Shown here piece by piece: positions 26,203 through 35,768 of a DNA stretch of 64,000 bases (its first letter is position 1; each line of letters opens with the position of its first letter). The stretch covers positions 18,978 to 82,977 of the forward strand of contig CAJXEB010000002.1 in NCBI GenBank assembly GCA_913052585.1, written 5' to 3'. A model generated the notes under the pieces. It ran no database searches. It was given only the letters and a program-made list of their open reading frames with translations, and was not told the origin of the DNA. Both the position numbers and the translations under genes were made by a program. The DNA is from an uncultured Flavobacteriaceae bacterium (GTDB lineage Bacteria > Bacteroidota > Bacteroidia > Flavobacteriales > Flavobacteriaceae).

Positions 26203-26262
26203 TGTCAGGATTAGAGGATTCGAACCTTTGACCGTTACTCCCCTGACCAGCAATTACCTAAA
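26203..26262 (-). other. degraded tRNA-like fragment
   Basis: On the minus strand the sequence contains GGTTCGAATCCTCTAATCCTG, a T-arm with the invariant GGTTCGAATCC, followed by a possible acceptor strand, and GCTGGTCAGGGG, which resembles a D-arm, with nothing usable as an anticodon arm between them. No complete cloverleaf can be drawn. It looks like the scrap of a tRNA gene, as left by integration or deletion. The remainder of 26088-26395 shows no gene. Confidence 0.4.
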
Positions 26263-26395
26263 TAAAACTACATCCCTAATGTTATAAAAATAGTGAAATT
26301 ATCAATTGAGAATTAAGATTTTTATGGTGTTCAAGTGTTTTGTGAACAAAATATTTCCGTTCCTTGAATGAAATAGCTAGTTCCTTAAAAGAGTC

Positions 26396-26426
26396 TTTGT
26401 TTAAAAAGGATCCTGATCTAGGTTTG
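26396..26426 (+). promoter_or_regulatory. promoter of T9SS LRR protein gene (TTTG-N19-TAGGTTTG)
   Basis: TTTG at 26396-26399 and TAGGTTTG at 26419-26426 are separated by 19 nt, a full match to the flavobacterial -33/-7 promoter. It lies 23 nt before the ATG at 26450. Confidence 0.7.
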
Positions 26427-26449
26427 TATTAAATATCAAAATAAACTAG

Positions 26450-28948
26450 ATGAAACATTTTTACTTTTTTACAGCTCTCCTTTTTTTTAGTGTCTTTGCT
26501 GTGCAGGCACAAACAACAGCTATTCCAGATGCTAATTTTGAAAACTATCTAGAAACACACGATGCTAGTGGTGTCGTGGTTCCTTTTGGAGATCCTACCG
26601 CAATGGGTAATGGGATTGCTAATGATCAACTAGTGACCACCGCAAATATTAATGCGGTAACAGATTTATATGTTTCTTCTGTAGGAAACATTGCAGATTT
26701 AACTGGTATTCAGGATTTTGCTGCTTTAGATATTCTTATATGTGAGGGAAATGAAATAACTAATTTAGACCTTAGTCAAAACAGTTTGCTTACAGTTCTG
26801 TTTGCTAATGCCAACCAATTAATACAATTAAATGTACAGAATGGTAATAATATAAATGTTACCAGCTTTATGACAAGTAATAATCCTGATTTATATTGTA
26901 TTCAGGTTGATGATGTAAACTTTTCAACCACAAATTGGACTGCCATTGATTCACAATCAAGTTTTAGTCTTTCTTGTGGAACATTAAGTGGTGTCGTATC
27001 TTATGACTGTACTTCAGCAGCACCTCAACAAAATGTTCAATTAAAAGCAACTGCTTCTAACTCTGGAAATATTTATTACACAACGACTAACATTCTTGGA
27101 GAATATGCCTTTAACATTAATGAAAATGGTCCTATAATAATTGAAAATGTTGCTCCAAATTTGATGTCTACTCCTGCTAATCATACAAACACGTCTAATG
27201 GACAAGATATTCCTGGACAAGATTTCTGTGTGGACAGTATTAATATTGGTGACGATGTACACATAACCCTAGTGCCTCTTACCCCAGCTCCTAGACCTGG
27301 ATTTCCTAGTTTATATAAAATGTGCTATGGAAACTATGGAAGTACAACCGTAAGTGGAGATATTACATTTACCTATGAAGATGCTAAAATAGGAAGTGTT
27401 TCTTCTTCTGATTCTTTTACTCAAAATAACAATGTCTTAACTTGGAATTACACCAACCTAGCACCTTTTGAAATACGATGTATTGATGTAATACTTAATG
27501 TAAACCCTGCAACAGGACCAAATGCAGTAATTGCAGGCGATTTTATTTTTAATTCTGTTGTAATAAACCCTACTGCTGGAGACATCTTCGTGCAAGATAA
27601 TTATTTTCAAACAGAAGAAACAGTAGTTAATGGTTATGACCCTAATGATGTTACTATTTTTGAAGGTCCCTATATACAACCTTCTCAATCTTCAGATTAT
27701 TTAAACTTTAGAATTCGTTTTCAAAATACAGGAACAGCTTCTGCTATAAATATTGATGTAAAAACAGATTTAGATGCCAATCTGGATTTGTCAACATTTA
27801 CACTTTTAGGATCGTCTCATACTATGAATACTAGTATAGTAAATCAGGATGAAGTTACTTTTTCTTTTCCTAATATTAACCTGGATTATGAAGCTAATGA
27901 CGAACCAGCTAGTCACGGTTGGGTAACTTTCAAGATAAAACCAGTTGCAGGTTTTGCTATTGGAGACATTATTAGTTCTCAAGCATCCATCTATTTCGAT
28001 ACCAACGCTGCTATAATAACAAACAATGCTACCGTTCAAATTGCTCCACCAAGCTTAACGTACGTACCAGATAATAATTTTGAAAACTACATAGAAACAC
28101 ACGATGCTAGTGGTGCACTTGTTGGTCTAGGTGGTGCAGGTAACATGGGGAATGGTGCTGCAAATGATGATTATGTAACTACTGCAAATATTAATACGGT
28201 AATGAGTATTGATTTAGAAGATCTAGAGATAGCATCTTTAACTGGAATTGAAGATTTTGTTGGACTAGAATTTTTGTACTGTCATACTAATTCAATTTCT
28301 AATTTAGATGTTTCTTCAAATGTAAACTTAACAACTTTACTTTGTGCTAGTAATGCATTAACAACTTTAGATGTTACTCAAAACCCAAATTTAACCTATT
28401 TGGCATGCAGTCAAAATCAGATTTCAAGTTTATCTATAAATAATTCAAGCCTTTTAATAGAATTAATAATTACGGATAATTTATTCGCAAATTTTGATGC
28501 ATCAGGTTTCCCTAATCTAATTGATTTTAGATGTGATATCAACCAATTAACAAGTCTGAATGTTGCCAACGGGAATAATATAAATTTTATCTCTTTTGAA
28601 GCAGCAAACAACCCTAATTTAATTTGTATAGAAGTAGATGACGCAGCGTGGAGCACAACAAACTGGACAAATATTGACCCAGCTAGTAGCTTTAGTGAAG
28701 ACTGTAGTTTAAGTGCAAATGATTTTGAGGAAGTTATTTTTTCTATATACCCTAATCCTGCGCAATCAACTATACAAATCTCAGGATTATTGTCTGTAGA
28801 GAAGTACACATTGTATAACGCAATAGGAGTTCAGGTTGCTAGAGGAGAAGTCCAAGACAACGCTGTGATAAACGTACAATCATTAACAACAGGATTGTAT
28901 TTCTTGAAATTTGAAAATGGCAATACCATTAAGTTTATTAAGGAATAA
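26450..28948 (+). CDS. secreted leucine-rich-repeat protein with T9SS sorting domain
   Basis: An 832-residue cell-surface protein. Order: signal peptide (1-20), a first LRR-like block (about 25-170), a carboxypeptidase-regulatory-like beta domain (GTLSGVVSYDC..., 180-245), a DUF11/DUF7619-like adhesion domain (YDPNDVTIFEGPYI..., about 395-530), a second LRR block (about 535-755) and a type A T9SS C-terminal sorting domain (FSIYPNPAQSTIQISG, about 765-832). The two LRR blocks start almost alike (NFENYLETHDASG and NFENYIETHDASG), pointing to an internal duplication. It should be exported by the type IX system and attached to the cell surface. The role is unknown; binding or adhesion is an inference. 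Confidence 0.88.
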   Translation: MKHFYFFTALLFFSVFAVQAQTTAIPDANFENYLETHDASGVVVPFGDPTAMGNGIANDQLVTTANINAVTDLYVSSVGNIADLTGIQDFAALDILICEGNEITNLDLSQNSLLTVLFANANQLIQLNVQNGNNINVTSFMTSNNPDLYCIQVDDVNFSTTNWTAIDSQSSFSLSCGTLSGVVSYDCTSAAPQQNVQLKATASNSGNIYYTTTNILGEYAFNINENGPIIIENVAPNLMSTPANHTNTSNGQDIPGQDFCVDSINIGDDVHITLVPLTPAPRPGFPSLYKMCYGNYGSTTVSGDITFTYEDAKIGSVSSSDSFTQNNNVLTWNYTNLAPFEIRCIDVILNVNPATGPNAVIAGDFIFNSVVINPTAGDIFVQDNYFQTEETVVNGYDPNDVTIFEGPYIQPSQSSDYLNFRIRFQNTGTASAINIDVKTDLDANLDLSTFTLLGSSHTMNTSIVNQDEVTFSFPNINLDYEANDEPASHGWVTFKIKPVAGFAIGDIISSQASIYFDTNAAIITNNATVQIAPPSLTYVPDNNFENYIETHDASGALVGLGGAGNMGNGAANDDYVTTANINTVMSIDLEDLEIASLTGIEDFVGLEFLYCHTNSISNLDVSSNVNLTTLLCASNALTTLDVTQNPNLTYLACSQNQISSLSINNSSLLIELIITDNLFANFDASGFPNLIDFRCDINQLTSLNVANGNNINFISFEAANNPNLICIEVDDAAWSTTNWTNIDPASSFSEDCSLSANDFEEVIFSIYPNPAQSTIQISGLLSVEKYTLYNAIGVQVARGEVQDNAVINVQSLTTGLYFLKFENGNTIKFIKE

Positions 28949-28975
28949 TTATAAATATTTTTTCGAGTAATATTA

Positions 28976-29005
28976 TTGCTTTAAAAAGTACTGTTTGTAT
29001 ATTTG
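28976..29005 (+). promoter_or_regulatory. promoter of the LytS-type kinase gene (TTG-N19-TATATTTG)
   Basis: TTG at 28976-28978 and TATATTTG at 28998-29005, spaced by 19 nt, give a complete promoter. It overlaps the TTG at 29003 given as start in the ORF track, so that TTG cannot be on the transcript and the true start is downstream. Confidence 0.7.
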
Positions 29006-29026
29006 AGACTAACCAATCTATTATTT

Positions 29027-31888
29027 TTGAAGCCAATAAAACTCCATATCACCTTAATTTTTTTAATGGTATGGGGTTTTGTTTTTTGTCAGCAATACAC
29101 TAATTACTCATTAAAGGATGGTTTACCTAGTAATCATGTGTATAGAATTACACAGGACTATGATGGATTTATTTGGATTATTACTGATAGAGGAATTTCA
29201 AAATTTGATGGAAAGACGTTTAAAAATTTTACCATAAAAGACGGCTTGCCTAGTAATGATATTTGGAGTATTAAAATCACACCCGATAATAAAAAATGGT
29301 TTTTCTCAAGAGCTAATAAATTGGGCTATATTTTAGAAGATAAAGTGTACTCCTTTCCTTCTAATCGAGATGAAATACTCTATCCTCGATATATATTACA
29401 ATCTGGAAATGAAATAGCCTTTAATGATGGGCATTTTTTTTATACTTTAAAAGATTCTATTTGGAAAGGAAAAGAAGTTGAAATAGATACCATGAATCTT
29501 ATAAAACAACTAGTCCTACATCCTTATATAAAATATCAGCTATTAACTACTGAAGGTGAACTTTCATTAGCTACCACTAAAGGAAAGGAAATGTTGTCTG
29601 TAAATTTTAATACTACTAAGCGTGTAACCTACCACAATCAAATAAATGATAGCCTATATATGTATGCGTCTCTAAATGATTATAGCTTCATTAATTTAAA
29701 CACAAGAACGCTACATACCATTTCGAGAGCATCTCAAAATATCAAAAATGATTTTAGATATTTGCGTGCACATCAAGTAAATGATGAGGTGCAACTTACA
29801 GGGTTAAATTTTGTAAGCTATCTAGACGATCAATTTGAAATGGAAAAATTTCAGTCTATTCCTAAAGTATTTGACTCACATTTCTCATTCATAGATAAAA
29901 TAGGTAATGTTTGGTCTGCTACCTTTAATCATGGGATATATATGTTACCTAAGGCGAAAAGCGATGTTTCCTATCTTGCACAAAACAAAAAAATCCAACA
30001 ATTAAAGCTAATCGACACTACGCTATATGCAGCAGTTTTTAAGGAAGGGTATTTTAAAATTTCAGATCAATTAAATTCTGTTATAAAGAATAGCCAATTT
30101 CAATACGGAATCTCAAATATTCCAGAACTTCAAAGCATATTTTTTTCTTCAAGAAATGCACTTGTTGTTCTGAAAAACAACAGATTAAAACCTTTGGACG
30201 TCACGGAATATTTTAATACTGTTAACTCATTTGCAAGAGAACTATTATATTGGAAAGGAAATTTATATGGGTATAATAGTTTTGGTATTTCTAAAATAAA
30301 TCTGCAAAATTTTACCATTGAAAAAGCATATAAATCTTATGCTACTACGTCTATTTCAAAAACAAAAGAAGAATTATTTATTGGTAATCAACAAGGGCTA
30401 TTTAAGTTAAAAAAGGACAGTATTATAAAAATAATATCTAATCCGTTGTTTGATTTTCCTGTTATTAGTCAAGTGCCCTATTATGATAATCAGGTTATTA
30501 TTGGTACAGATGGTAATGGAGGGTATGTTACTAATAGCCATAATGCCTATACCATTGAGGGCGCAAAAGATTTGAGTGTGCAAGATATTTTTGTGCAGAC
30601 AGCTACAAATTTTTGGCTTGCTACAAATAGAGGAGTTCATAAAGTAACAAGAAAAGATACGAGCTATGCTATTACACGTTCTTATTATGAAGCAGACGGG
30701 CTCTTATCTAACAATACCAATAGTGTCGTGATAAAAAACGACTCTTTGTATGTGGCTACAGATATAGGGATTTCTGTAATGAGTTTGCAACAAGAACACA
30801 TTAATCAATTGCAAGAGTTGTATGTAAAGTCTGTTTTAGTAAATGGAGGTTCGCAGAATGATTGCTCTTTTTCCATTCCGTACGCAAAAGATAATTATCT
30901 GTCATTCAATATAGCTGTCATAGACTATTCAAACCAAGCTAACTTAAAGTACTCTTATCGATTATCTCCCATTAATAAAGGATGGGTATCGACAACATCT
31001 CAAGAAATAAATTTTACCAATTTAAAACCGCAGCAATATCAGTTAGAATTTAAGGCTACTAATCATCATAATGTGAGTGTTTATAAAACAGTAGACTTTA
31101 ATATTAGCCCCTTATGGTATCAAACTTTGTGGTTTAAAATACTTGCGTTGTTTGGGTTTTTACTATTGATGTACCTATTTTTTAGATGGTTTAGAGTTCG
31201 CATTCAAAAAAAGATTATAACACAAGAAAGAGCAAAACAAAAAGCTATTTTTCATGAGTTACACGCATTGCGATCACAAATGAATCCACACTTTGTATTT
31301 AACTCTTTGAATGCTATTCAATATTATATGAATAAGAATGAAATTGAATTATCTGAAAAGTATCTGGTTAAATTTTCTAGACTTATTAGAATGTTTTTCG
31401 ATTTTTCACGAGAGCAGTTTATTAGTATTGAACAAGACATAAAGTTACTTAAAGCCTATCTCGAAATAGAGAAAATGCGTTTTGGAGAAGATTTTAAATT
31501 TAAATTTATTGTAGATACTAAAATGAACCTCGATACTAAAATTCCTTCGATGTTATTGCAACCCATTGTTGAAAATGCAGTAAATCATGGGCTTTTTCAT
31601 CAAAAAGGAAAAGGAAAAGTTTCAATAGAAATACAGAAACTAAATGAAGAAGAAGGTTTTACAGTATGCATTAAAGACAATGGAGTAGGTTTTAAAAGAG
31701 CCAAAGAAATTAAAGCAAAATCTGTAAAAAAACACAACTCAAAAGCTACCGAAATTATTTTAGATCGGATTAAATTAATAAACAATTCCAGTCACTGGAA
31801 TATAGTCCAAAAAATAACAGACTTAACTAGCAATGGTTCAACTGGTACAGAAGTATTACTGACATTTAAACAAAATAAATATGATTAA
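29027..31888 (+). CDS. propeller-type sensor histidine kinase (LytS/His_kinase class)
   Basis: A sensor kinase of about 953 residues. After a signal peptide (MKPIKLHITLIFLMVWGFVFCQ, from a TTG at 29027) come repeats of two-component-regulator propeller type (SLKDGLPSNHVYRITQDYDG; IKDGLPSNDIWSI) forming a periplasmic beta-propeller, a Y_Y_Y domain (about 605-690), one membrane helix (about 700-722) and the kinase part, with the phosphorylated His in QMNPHFVFNSLNAIQ (about 750) and the ATP site LLQPIVENAVNHGL and DNGVGF. It acts with the LytTR regulator that overlaps its end. The signal sensed is unknown. ATG 29066 is an alternative start but would lose the signal peptide. Confidence 0.88.
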   Translation: MKPIKLHITLIFLMVWGFVFCQQYTNYSLKDGLPSNHVYRITQDYDGFIWIITDRGISKFDGKTFKNFTIKDGLPSNDIWSIKITPDNKKWFFSRANKLGYILEDKVYSFPSNRDEILYPRYILQSGNEIAFNDGHFFYTLKDSIWKGKEVEIDTMNLIKQLVLHPYIKYQLLTTEGELSLATTKGKEMLSVNFNTTKRVTYHNQINDSLYMYASLNDYSFINLNTRTLHTISRASQNIKNDFRYLRAHQVNDEVQLTGLNFVSYLDDQFEMEKFQSIPKVFDSHFSFIDKIGNVWSATFNHGIYMLPKAKSDVSYLAQNKKIQQLKLIDTTLYAAVFKEGYFKISDQLNSVIKNSQFQYGISNIPELQSIFFSSRNALVVLKNNRLKPLDVTEYFNTVNSFARELLYWKGNLYGYNSFGISKINLQNFTIEKAYKSYATTSISKTKEELFIGNQQGLFKLKKDSIIKIISNPLFDFPVISQVPYYDNQVIIGTDGNGGYVTNSHNAYTIEGAKDLSVQDIFVQTATNFWLATNRGVHKVTRKDTSYAITRSYYEADGLLSNNTNSVVIKNDSLYVATDIGISVMSLQQEHINQLQELYVKSVLVNGGSQNDCSFSIPYAKDNYLSFNIAVIDYSNQANLKYSYRLSPINKGWVSTTSQEINFTNLKPQQYQLEFKATNHHNVSVYKTVDFNISPLWYQTLWFKILALFGFLLLMYLFFRWFRVRIQKKIITQERAKQKAIFHELHALRSQMNPHFVFNSLNAIQYYMNKNEIELSEKYLVKFSRLIRMFFDFSREQFISIEQDIKLLKAYLEIEKMRFGEDFKFKFIVDTKMNLDTKIPSMLLQPIVENAVNHGLFHQKGKGKVSIEIQKLNEEEGFTVCIKDNGVGFKRAKEIKAKSVKKHNSKATEIILDRIKLINNSSHWNIVQKITDLTSNGSTGTEVLLTFKQNKYD

Positions 31889-32627
31889 AGCGATTTTAGT
31901 AGACGACGAGAAAATGGCTTTAGAAGGGTTAATGCTTAAAATTAAAAAGCAATTTTCTGGAATTGAAATTATGAAGACATTTCAGAGTCCAGAAAAAGCA
32001 GTGGCTTTTATAAATAAAAATCAACCAGATATTCTTTTTCTAGATATAGAAATGCCAGTTCTAAGCGGTTTTGATGTGTTGGCTCAAATAGAAAATCCAA
32101 ACTTTGAAATCATATTTGTCACGGCTTATAATGATTATGCTATTGAGGCTTTTCAACATGCTGCTATTGGCTATGTATTAAAACCAATTGACTCTTCAGA
32201 GTTAGAAACAGCAATCAATAACGCATTAAAAAACGTGAATAACAAAAGTGCCTTGGAGAAAAACAACACCTTTTTACATCATTTAATAAGCACCTCAAAT
32301 CAAGCAAATAAGTTAATGATTCCTACTGTTGATGGGTTTTTATTTGTGAATTATGAAGAGATTATTCATATGGAAGGCTATGACGGTTACACAAAAATTC
32401 ATCTTGAAAATACTTCTGAAATTTTAAGTTCATACAACATCGGGAAGTTTGAAAAAATGGTTACTGATAATTTTTACAAATGCCACAAATCGCACATTAT
32501 CAACTTACACAAAGTCTCCGAATTTAAAAACGAAGGATATATCATTCTAGAAAATCAAAAAACAATCCCCGTGTCTAAAACAAAACGAAAAGAATTTTTA
32601 CAGTTATTTACCAAACATAATTTATAA
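31881..32627 (+). CDS. LytTR-family response regulator
   Basis: A 248-residue two-domain regulator. The receiver (1-120) has the acidic pocket VDDEK, phospho-acceptor Asp55 in LFLDIEMP and the KP motif (YVLKPID). The C-terminal LytTR DNA-binding domain (about 140-248) shows FVNYEEIIHMEGYDGYTKIH and FYKCHKSHIINLHKV. It starts eight bases inside the kinase gene, so the two form a co-translated two-component system. The targets may include the neighbouring LRR gene, but no binding-site repeats were identified. Confidence 0.92.
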   Translation: MIKAILVDDEKMALEGLMLKIKKQFSGIEIMKTFQSPEKAVAFINKNQPDILFLDIEMPVLSGFDVLAQIENPNFEIIFVTAYNDYAIEAFQHAAIGYVLKPIDSSELETAINNALKNVNNKSALEKNNTFLHHLISTSNQANKLMIPTVDGFLFVNYEEIIHMEGYDGYTKIHLENTSEILSSYNIGKFEKMVTDNFYKCHKSHIINLHKVSEFKNEGYIILENQKTIPVSKTKRKEFLQLFTKHNL

Positions 32628-32834
32628 AAAACTCGTCATCAACAAAGGTTCAAATCAGACTTAATTTATTTTCTTTTACTGTCGCTAATCAAGAGTTTTT
32701 TGTAGTAAACTTTGATCTAAATCTTAAAAAGCAACCGAATTCAAACATCATTCTACTGTATGTAAAGTCTATTTTTTTATTTTCATATTAAGAAGTTTGA
32801 GAATTATTTTTATAAAAAAAACCGTAATTCTCAC

Positions 32835-32842
32835 TACCTTTG
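32835..32842 (+). promoter_or_regulatory. -7 promoter element of udk (TACCTTTG)
   Basis: A perfect TAnnTTTG, 14 nt before ATG 32857. It lies inside the N-terminal extension of the ORF-track version of udk, so it rules that extension out. Confidence 0.55.
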
Positions 32843-32856
32843 TAAAAACCCTTTTT

Positions 32857-33471
32857 ATGCTTGTAATTGGAATTGCCGGAGGTACCGGAAGTGGTAAAAC
32901 CACTGTTGTAAATCAAATTATACAAGAACTTCCAGAAGACGAAGTTTGTGTTATTTCACAAGATTCATATTACAAAGACACTAGTCATTTACTATTTGAC
33001 GATCGAACTAAAATAAATTTTGATCACCCAAAAGCAATTGATTTCGATTTATTAGTCACTCACTTAATAGAATTAAAAAAGGGTAACGCTATTGAGCAGC
33101 CCATATACTCTTTTGTTGAACATAATCGCACAAAGGAAACCATAACTATGTATCCTAAAAAGGTGATTATTGTGGAAGGTATTTTAATACTTACTCACAC
33201 CGATATCCGAGAACTTTTTGATATAAAATTATATGTTCACGCAGATAGTGACGAGCGGTTGATAAGGCGATTACGAAGGGATATGTCTGAGCGTGGTAGA
33301 GATTTAGACGAAGTGTTAAGTCGTTATAAAAACACACTAAAACCAATGCATCAGCAGTTTATAGAACCTACTAAGGAATTTGCAGATATTATTATTCCAA
33401 ATAATAGATACAATACAGTTGCTGTAGATTTAATAAGAAAAATTATCAATCAAAGATTAATCGAAAATTGA
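32857..33471 (+). CDS. udk: uridine kinase
   Basis: Phosphorylates uridine and cytidine in pyrimidine salvage. The track ORF begins at 32797, but the 20 extra residues are AT-rich junk crossing a promoter; the ATG at 32857 gives MLVIGIAGGTGSGKTTVVNQ with the P-loop at the normal place, and a 204-residue protein. Other motifs are SQDSYYKD, DHPKAIDFD, the VEGIL strand and the Arg-rich lid RLIRRLRRDMSERGRDL. It overlaps the next gene and starts the operon that includes the methylmalonyl-CoA mutase genes. Confidence 0.93.
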   Translation: MLVIGIAGGTGSGKTTVVNQIIQELPEDEVCVISQDSYYKDTSHLLFDDRTKINFDHPKAIDFDLLVTHLIELKKGNAIEQPIYSFVEHNRTKETITMYPKKVIIVEGILILTHTDIRELFDIKLYVHADSDERLIRRLRRDMSERGRDLDEVLSRYKNTLKPMHQQFIEPTKEFADIIIPNNRYNTVAVDLIRKIINQRLIEN

Positions 33472-33803
33472 AAAAAATTACCGATATAAAAAACAAAAAA
33501 TGGTTTCGATTTGTAAGTAATAAATACTTACTAATTATGATTCTTTTTTTAGTTTGGATGTTTTTTTTTGACACCAATTCCTTTTTTATACATCAAGAAT
33601 TAAATGATGATATTAAGAAACTTGAAAACAACAAAAAAGTATATCAAGAGGAAATTAAAAATGATAAAGTTTTTATTGATAAAATGAAAGATAGCAATGA
33701 AATTGAAAAATTTGCAAGAGAAAAATATTATCTTAAAAAGGAAAATGAAGACATTTATATTATAGAACATGAAGACAGTATAAAAAACAAAAATAATGAG
33801 TGA
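33468..33803 (+). CDS. FtsB/DivIC-like septum formation initiator
   Basis: A 111-residue bitopic membrane protein: a short cytoplasmic head, one membrane helix (YLLIMILFLVWMFFF, about 20-35) and a coiled coil (ELNDDIKKLENNKKVYQEEI) with the closing FAREKYYLKKENED typical of FtsB/DivIC. It acts at the division site in the periplasm. The start is TTG at 33468, overlapping the udk stop (TTGA). In flavobacteria this gene is often found between udk and mutA, as here. Confidence 0.83.
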   Translation: MKKITDIKNKKWFRFVSNKYLLIMILFLVWMFFFDTNSFFIHQELNDDIKKLENNKKVYQEEIKNDKVFIDKMKDSNEIEKFAREKYYLKKENEDIYIIEHEDSIKNKNNE

Positions 33804-35175
33804 TTATTTGTTTAAAGAATTTGATGAAGTTTCTTCTAAAGAATGGAAGCAAAAAATTCAAGTAGATTTAAAAGGAGCTGATTATAACGAAACGCTCATC
33901 TGGAAAAATTTAGAAGGAATTGATGTCAAACCATTTTATCATCAAGATGAGTTTAAGGCTGATTTCAAAGAAATACCTGGATTTCCAAAAGATTGGAATA
34001 TTGCTCAATCAATTTTTATTGATGATGAAAAAATTGCCAATCACCTCATTGTAGATGCTATTAAAAGAGGTGCAGAAGCAGTTGTATTAATAGCTAATAA
34101 TGAATTTAATATCGAGCAAGTTTTTAATGAATTTTCGTTTGAAAACACCATTATATATTTTGATTTAAAATTTTTATCTGAATCATTTATCTCTAATTTA
34201 AAACAGTTTTTTTCTAATAAAACAGCAAGCGTCTTTTACAATATAGATATTATTGGAAACCTGGCTAAGTCTGGAAACTGGTATTCTAACTTAAAAGGAG
34301 ATCATTCAACTTTAGCAAAAATCATAGAACAAAACCCTCAAGAAAACATAGTAAGTGTCGACGGGACATTGTTTCAAAACAGTGGTGCTACTATGGTTCA
34401 ACAACTAGCATATTGTTTATCTCAGGCTAATGAATATCTAAATCATTTTAAAAACACGCCACTTTCAAAAAACAATACGTTTTCAATAACATTTAAACTT
34501 AGTTTGGGGTCTAATTATTTTTTTGAAATTGCTAAAATTAGAGCGCTTAGAAAATTATATGCATTACTTGCAAACGAATATAGTTTTTCAACAGAATGTC
34601 ATATAATAACTTTTCCTTCTAATCGGAATAAAACAATTTACGATTACAATATAAACATGCTTCGGACAACTACCGAAAACATGAGTGCAATCATTGGAGG
34701 ATCAAATACCGTATGCAATAACTCATACGATTCCATCTTTCATAAAAGCAATGAATTTGGTGAAAGAATAGCTAGAAACCAACTATTAATACTTAAACAA
34801 GAAAGCTATTTTGAAGCTTCAAATAACCCCGCTAAAGGATCCTATTATATAGAAACTATAACAGATCAACTTTCTGAAAAAGCCTTAACCTTATTTAAAA
34901 ACATCGAAGCAAATGGTGGTTTTCTTTCTCAATTAAAAGAAGGCACTATTCAACGAAAGCTTAAAGAAAGTGCACAAAAAGAACAAGAGTTATTTGATAG
35001 TGGAGCATTAGAATTATTAGGCACCAATGTCCATCAAAACCCAAATGATAAAATGAAAGATGATTTAGAGCTCTTTCCTTTTATGAAAAAAAACACTAGA
35101 AAAACACTTATTGAACCAATTTTAGAAAGACGTCTTTCTGAAAAAAATGAACAAGAAAGATTAAAGACTGAATAA
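33796..35175 (+). CDS. mutA: methylmalonyl-CoA mutase small (beta) subunit
   Basis: Structural partner of the catalytic subunit encoded at 35769. The 459-residue protein starts with FKEFDEVSSKEWKQKIQVDLKGADY, typical of the small subunit, has a barrel-like region (GTLFQNSGATMVQQLAYCL) and lacks a B12-binding domain with DxHxxG. The pair converts succinyl-CoA and methylmalonyl-CoA into each other for propionate metabolism. It overlaps the FtsB-like gene by eight bases. Confidence 0.9.
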   Translation: MSDYLFKEFDEVSSKEWKQKIQVDLKGADYNETLIWKNLEGIDVKPFYHQDEFKADFKEIPGFPKDWNIAQSIFIDDEKIANHLIVDAIKRGAEAVVLIANNEFNIEQVFNEFSFENTIIYFDLKFLSESFISNLKQFFSNKTASVFYNIDIIGNLAKSGNWYSNLKGDHSTLAKIIEQNPQENIVSVDGTLFQNSGATMVQQLAYCLSQANEYLNHFKNTPLSKNNTFSITFKLSLGSNYFFEIAKIRALRKLYALLANEYSFSTECHIITFPSNRNKTIYDYNINMLRTTTENMSAIIGGSNTVCNNSYDSIFHKSNEFGERIARNQLLILKQESYFEASNNPAKGSYYIETITDQLSEKALTLFKNIEANGGFLSQLKEGTIQRKLKESAQKEQELFDSGALELLGTNVHQNPNDKMKDDLELFPFMKKNTRKTLIEPILERRLSEKNEQERLKTE

Positions 35176-35181
35176 TTTTTT

Positions 35182-35766
35182 ATGAAAAAATATAGTATCC
35201 TTATAGCAATTGCAATAACAATTTTAAGTTGTAAAAAACAAGAAGCTATTGAATATCAATTTACAGATAGCCCAGAAACAATTAAATGTAAAGGTTTAGA
35301 TTATGATTTAACTCACGAAGCCTATTATAGTTTTAGACAAGACATCGCAATCTATGTAAAGGAACTTCATATTGGGTATGACTATTTAAATTACAAAGAG
35401 AGTCTTGGCTATTATATTTATAGAGGGGCACAAGGAAACTTCGATTATAAAGAAATAGCAAGTCCACACACAATCAAATTATTAAAATTACTAAAAGAAA
35501 ACACTGATATTTGGGATACCACATCTCCAAAAAGTAAAATTAACTATCATTCAGAATTTATAACCTGTTTAGTTCAGAATATTAAAAATGAAGAAATAAA
35601 ACAAACTATTATTTCTTTAATTGAAAGTAATTCAATGAACCCTTTCATTTTTGCAGAAAACTACAGAGAATATGTTTTTGACAGTTATTCAGATAATCAT
35701 TTTGGAGTGCTGATTGCTTTCGATACCTATTATCAATATTTATACGATATGGATTTTAATAAATAA
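35182..35766 (+). CDS. lipoprotein between the two mutase genes
   Basis: A 194-residue lipoprotein with signal [19 protein letters not shown] (lipobox cysteine at residue 17). The mature part is helical and rich in Tyr (ITHEAYYSF-like, [17 protein letters not shown]). I do not recognise a domain. Its place between mutA and mutB, with gaps of 6 and 2 nt, means it is co-transcribed, yet an exported lipoprotein has no obvious role in a cytoplasmic B12 enzyme. Confidence 0.75.
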   Translation: MKKYSILIAIAITILSCKKQEAIEYQFTDSPETIKCKGLDYDLTHEAYYSFRQDIAIYVKELHIGYDYLNYKESLGYYIYRGAQGNFDYKEIASPHTIKLLKLLKENTDIWDTTSPKSKINYHSEFITCLVQNIKNEEIKQTIISLIESNSMNPFIFAENYREYVFDSYSDNHFGVLIAFDTYYQYLYDMDFNK

Positions 35767-35768
35767 TC

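Noticed and set aside
27041-28809. Several minus-strand ORFs opposite the LRR protein gene
   Set aside because: Shadows in the antisense frames of a long AT-rich gene, without starts or domains.
32797-32856. N-terminal extension of udk in the ORF track
   Set aside because: It crosses the TACCTTTG promoter element and precedes the normal MLVIGIAGGTGSGKT start.
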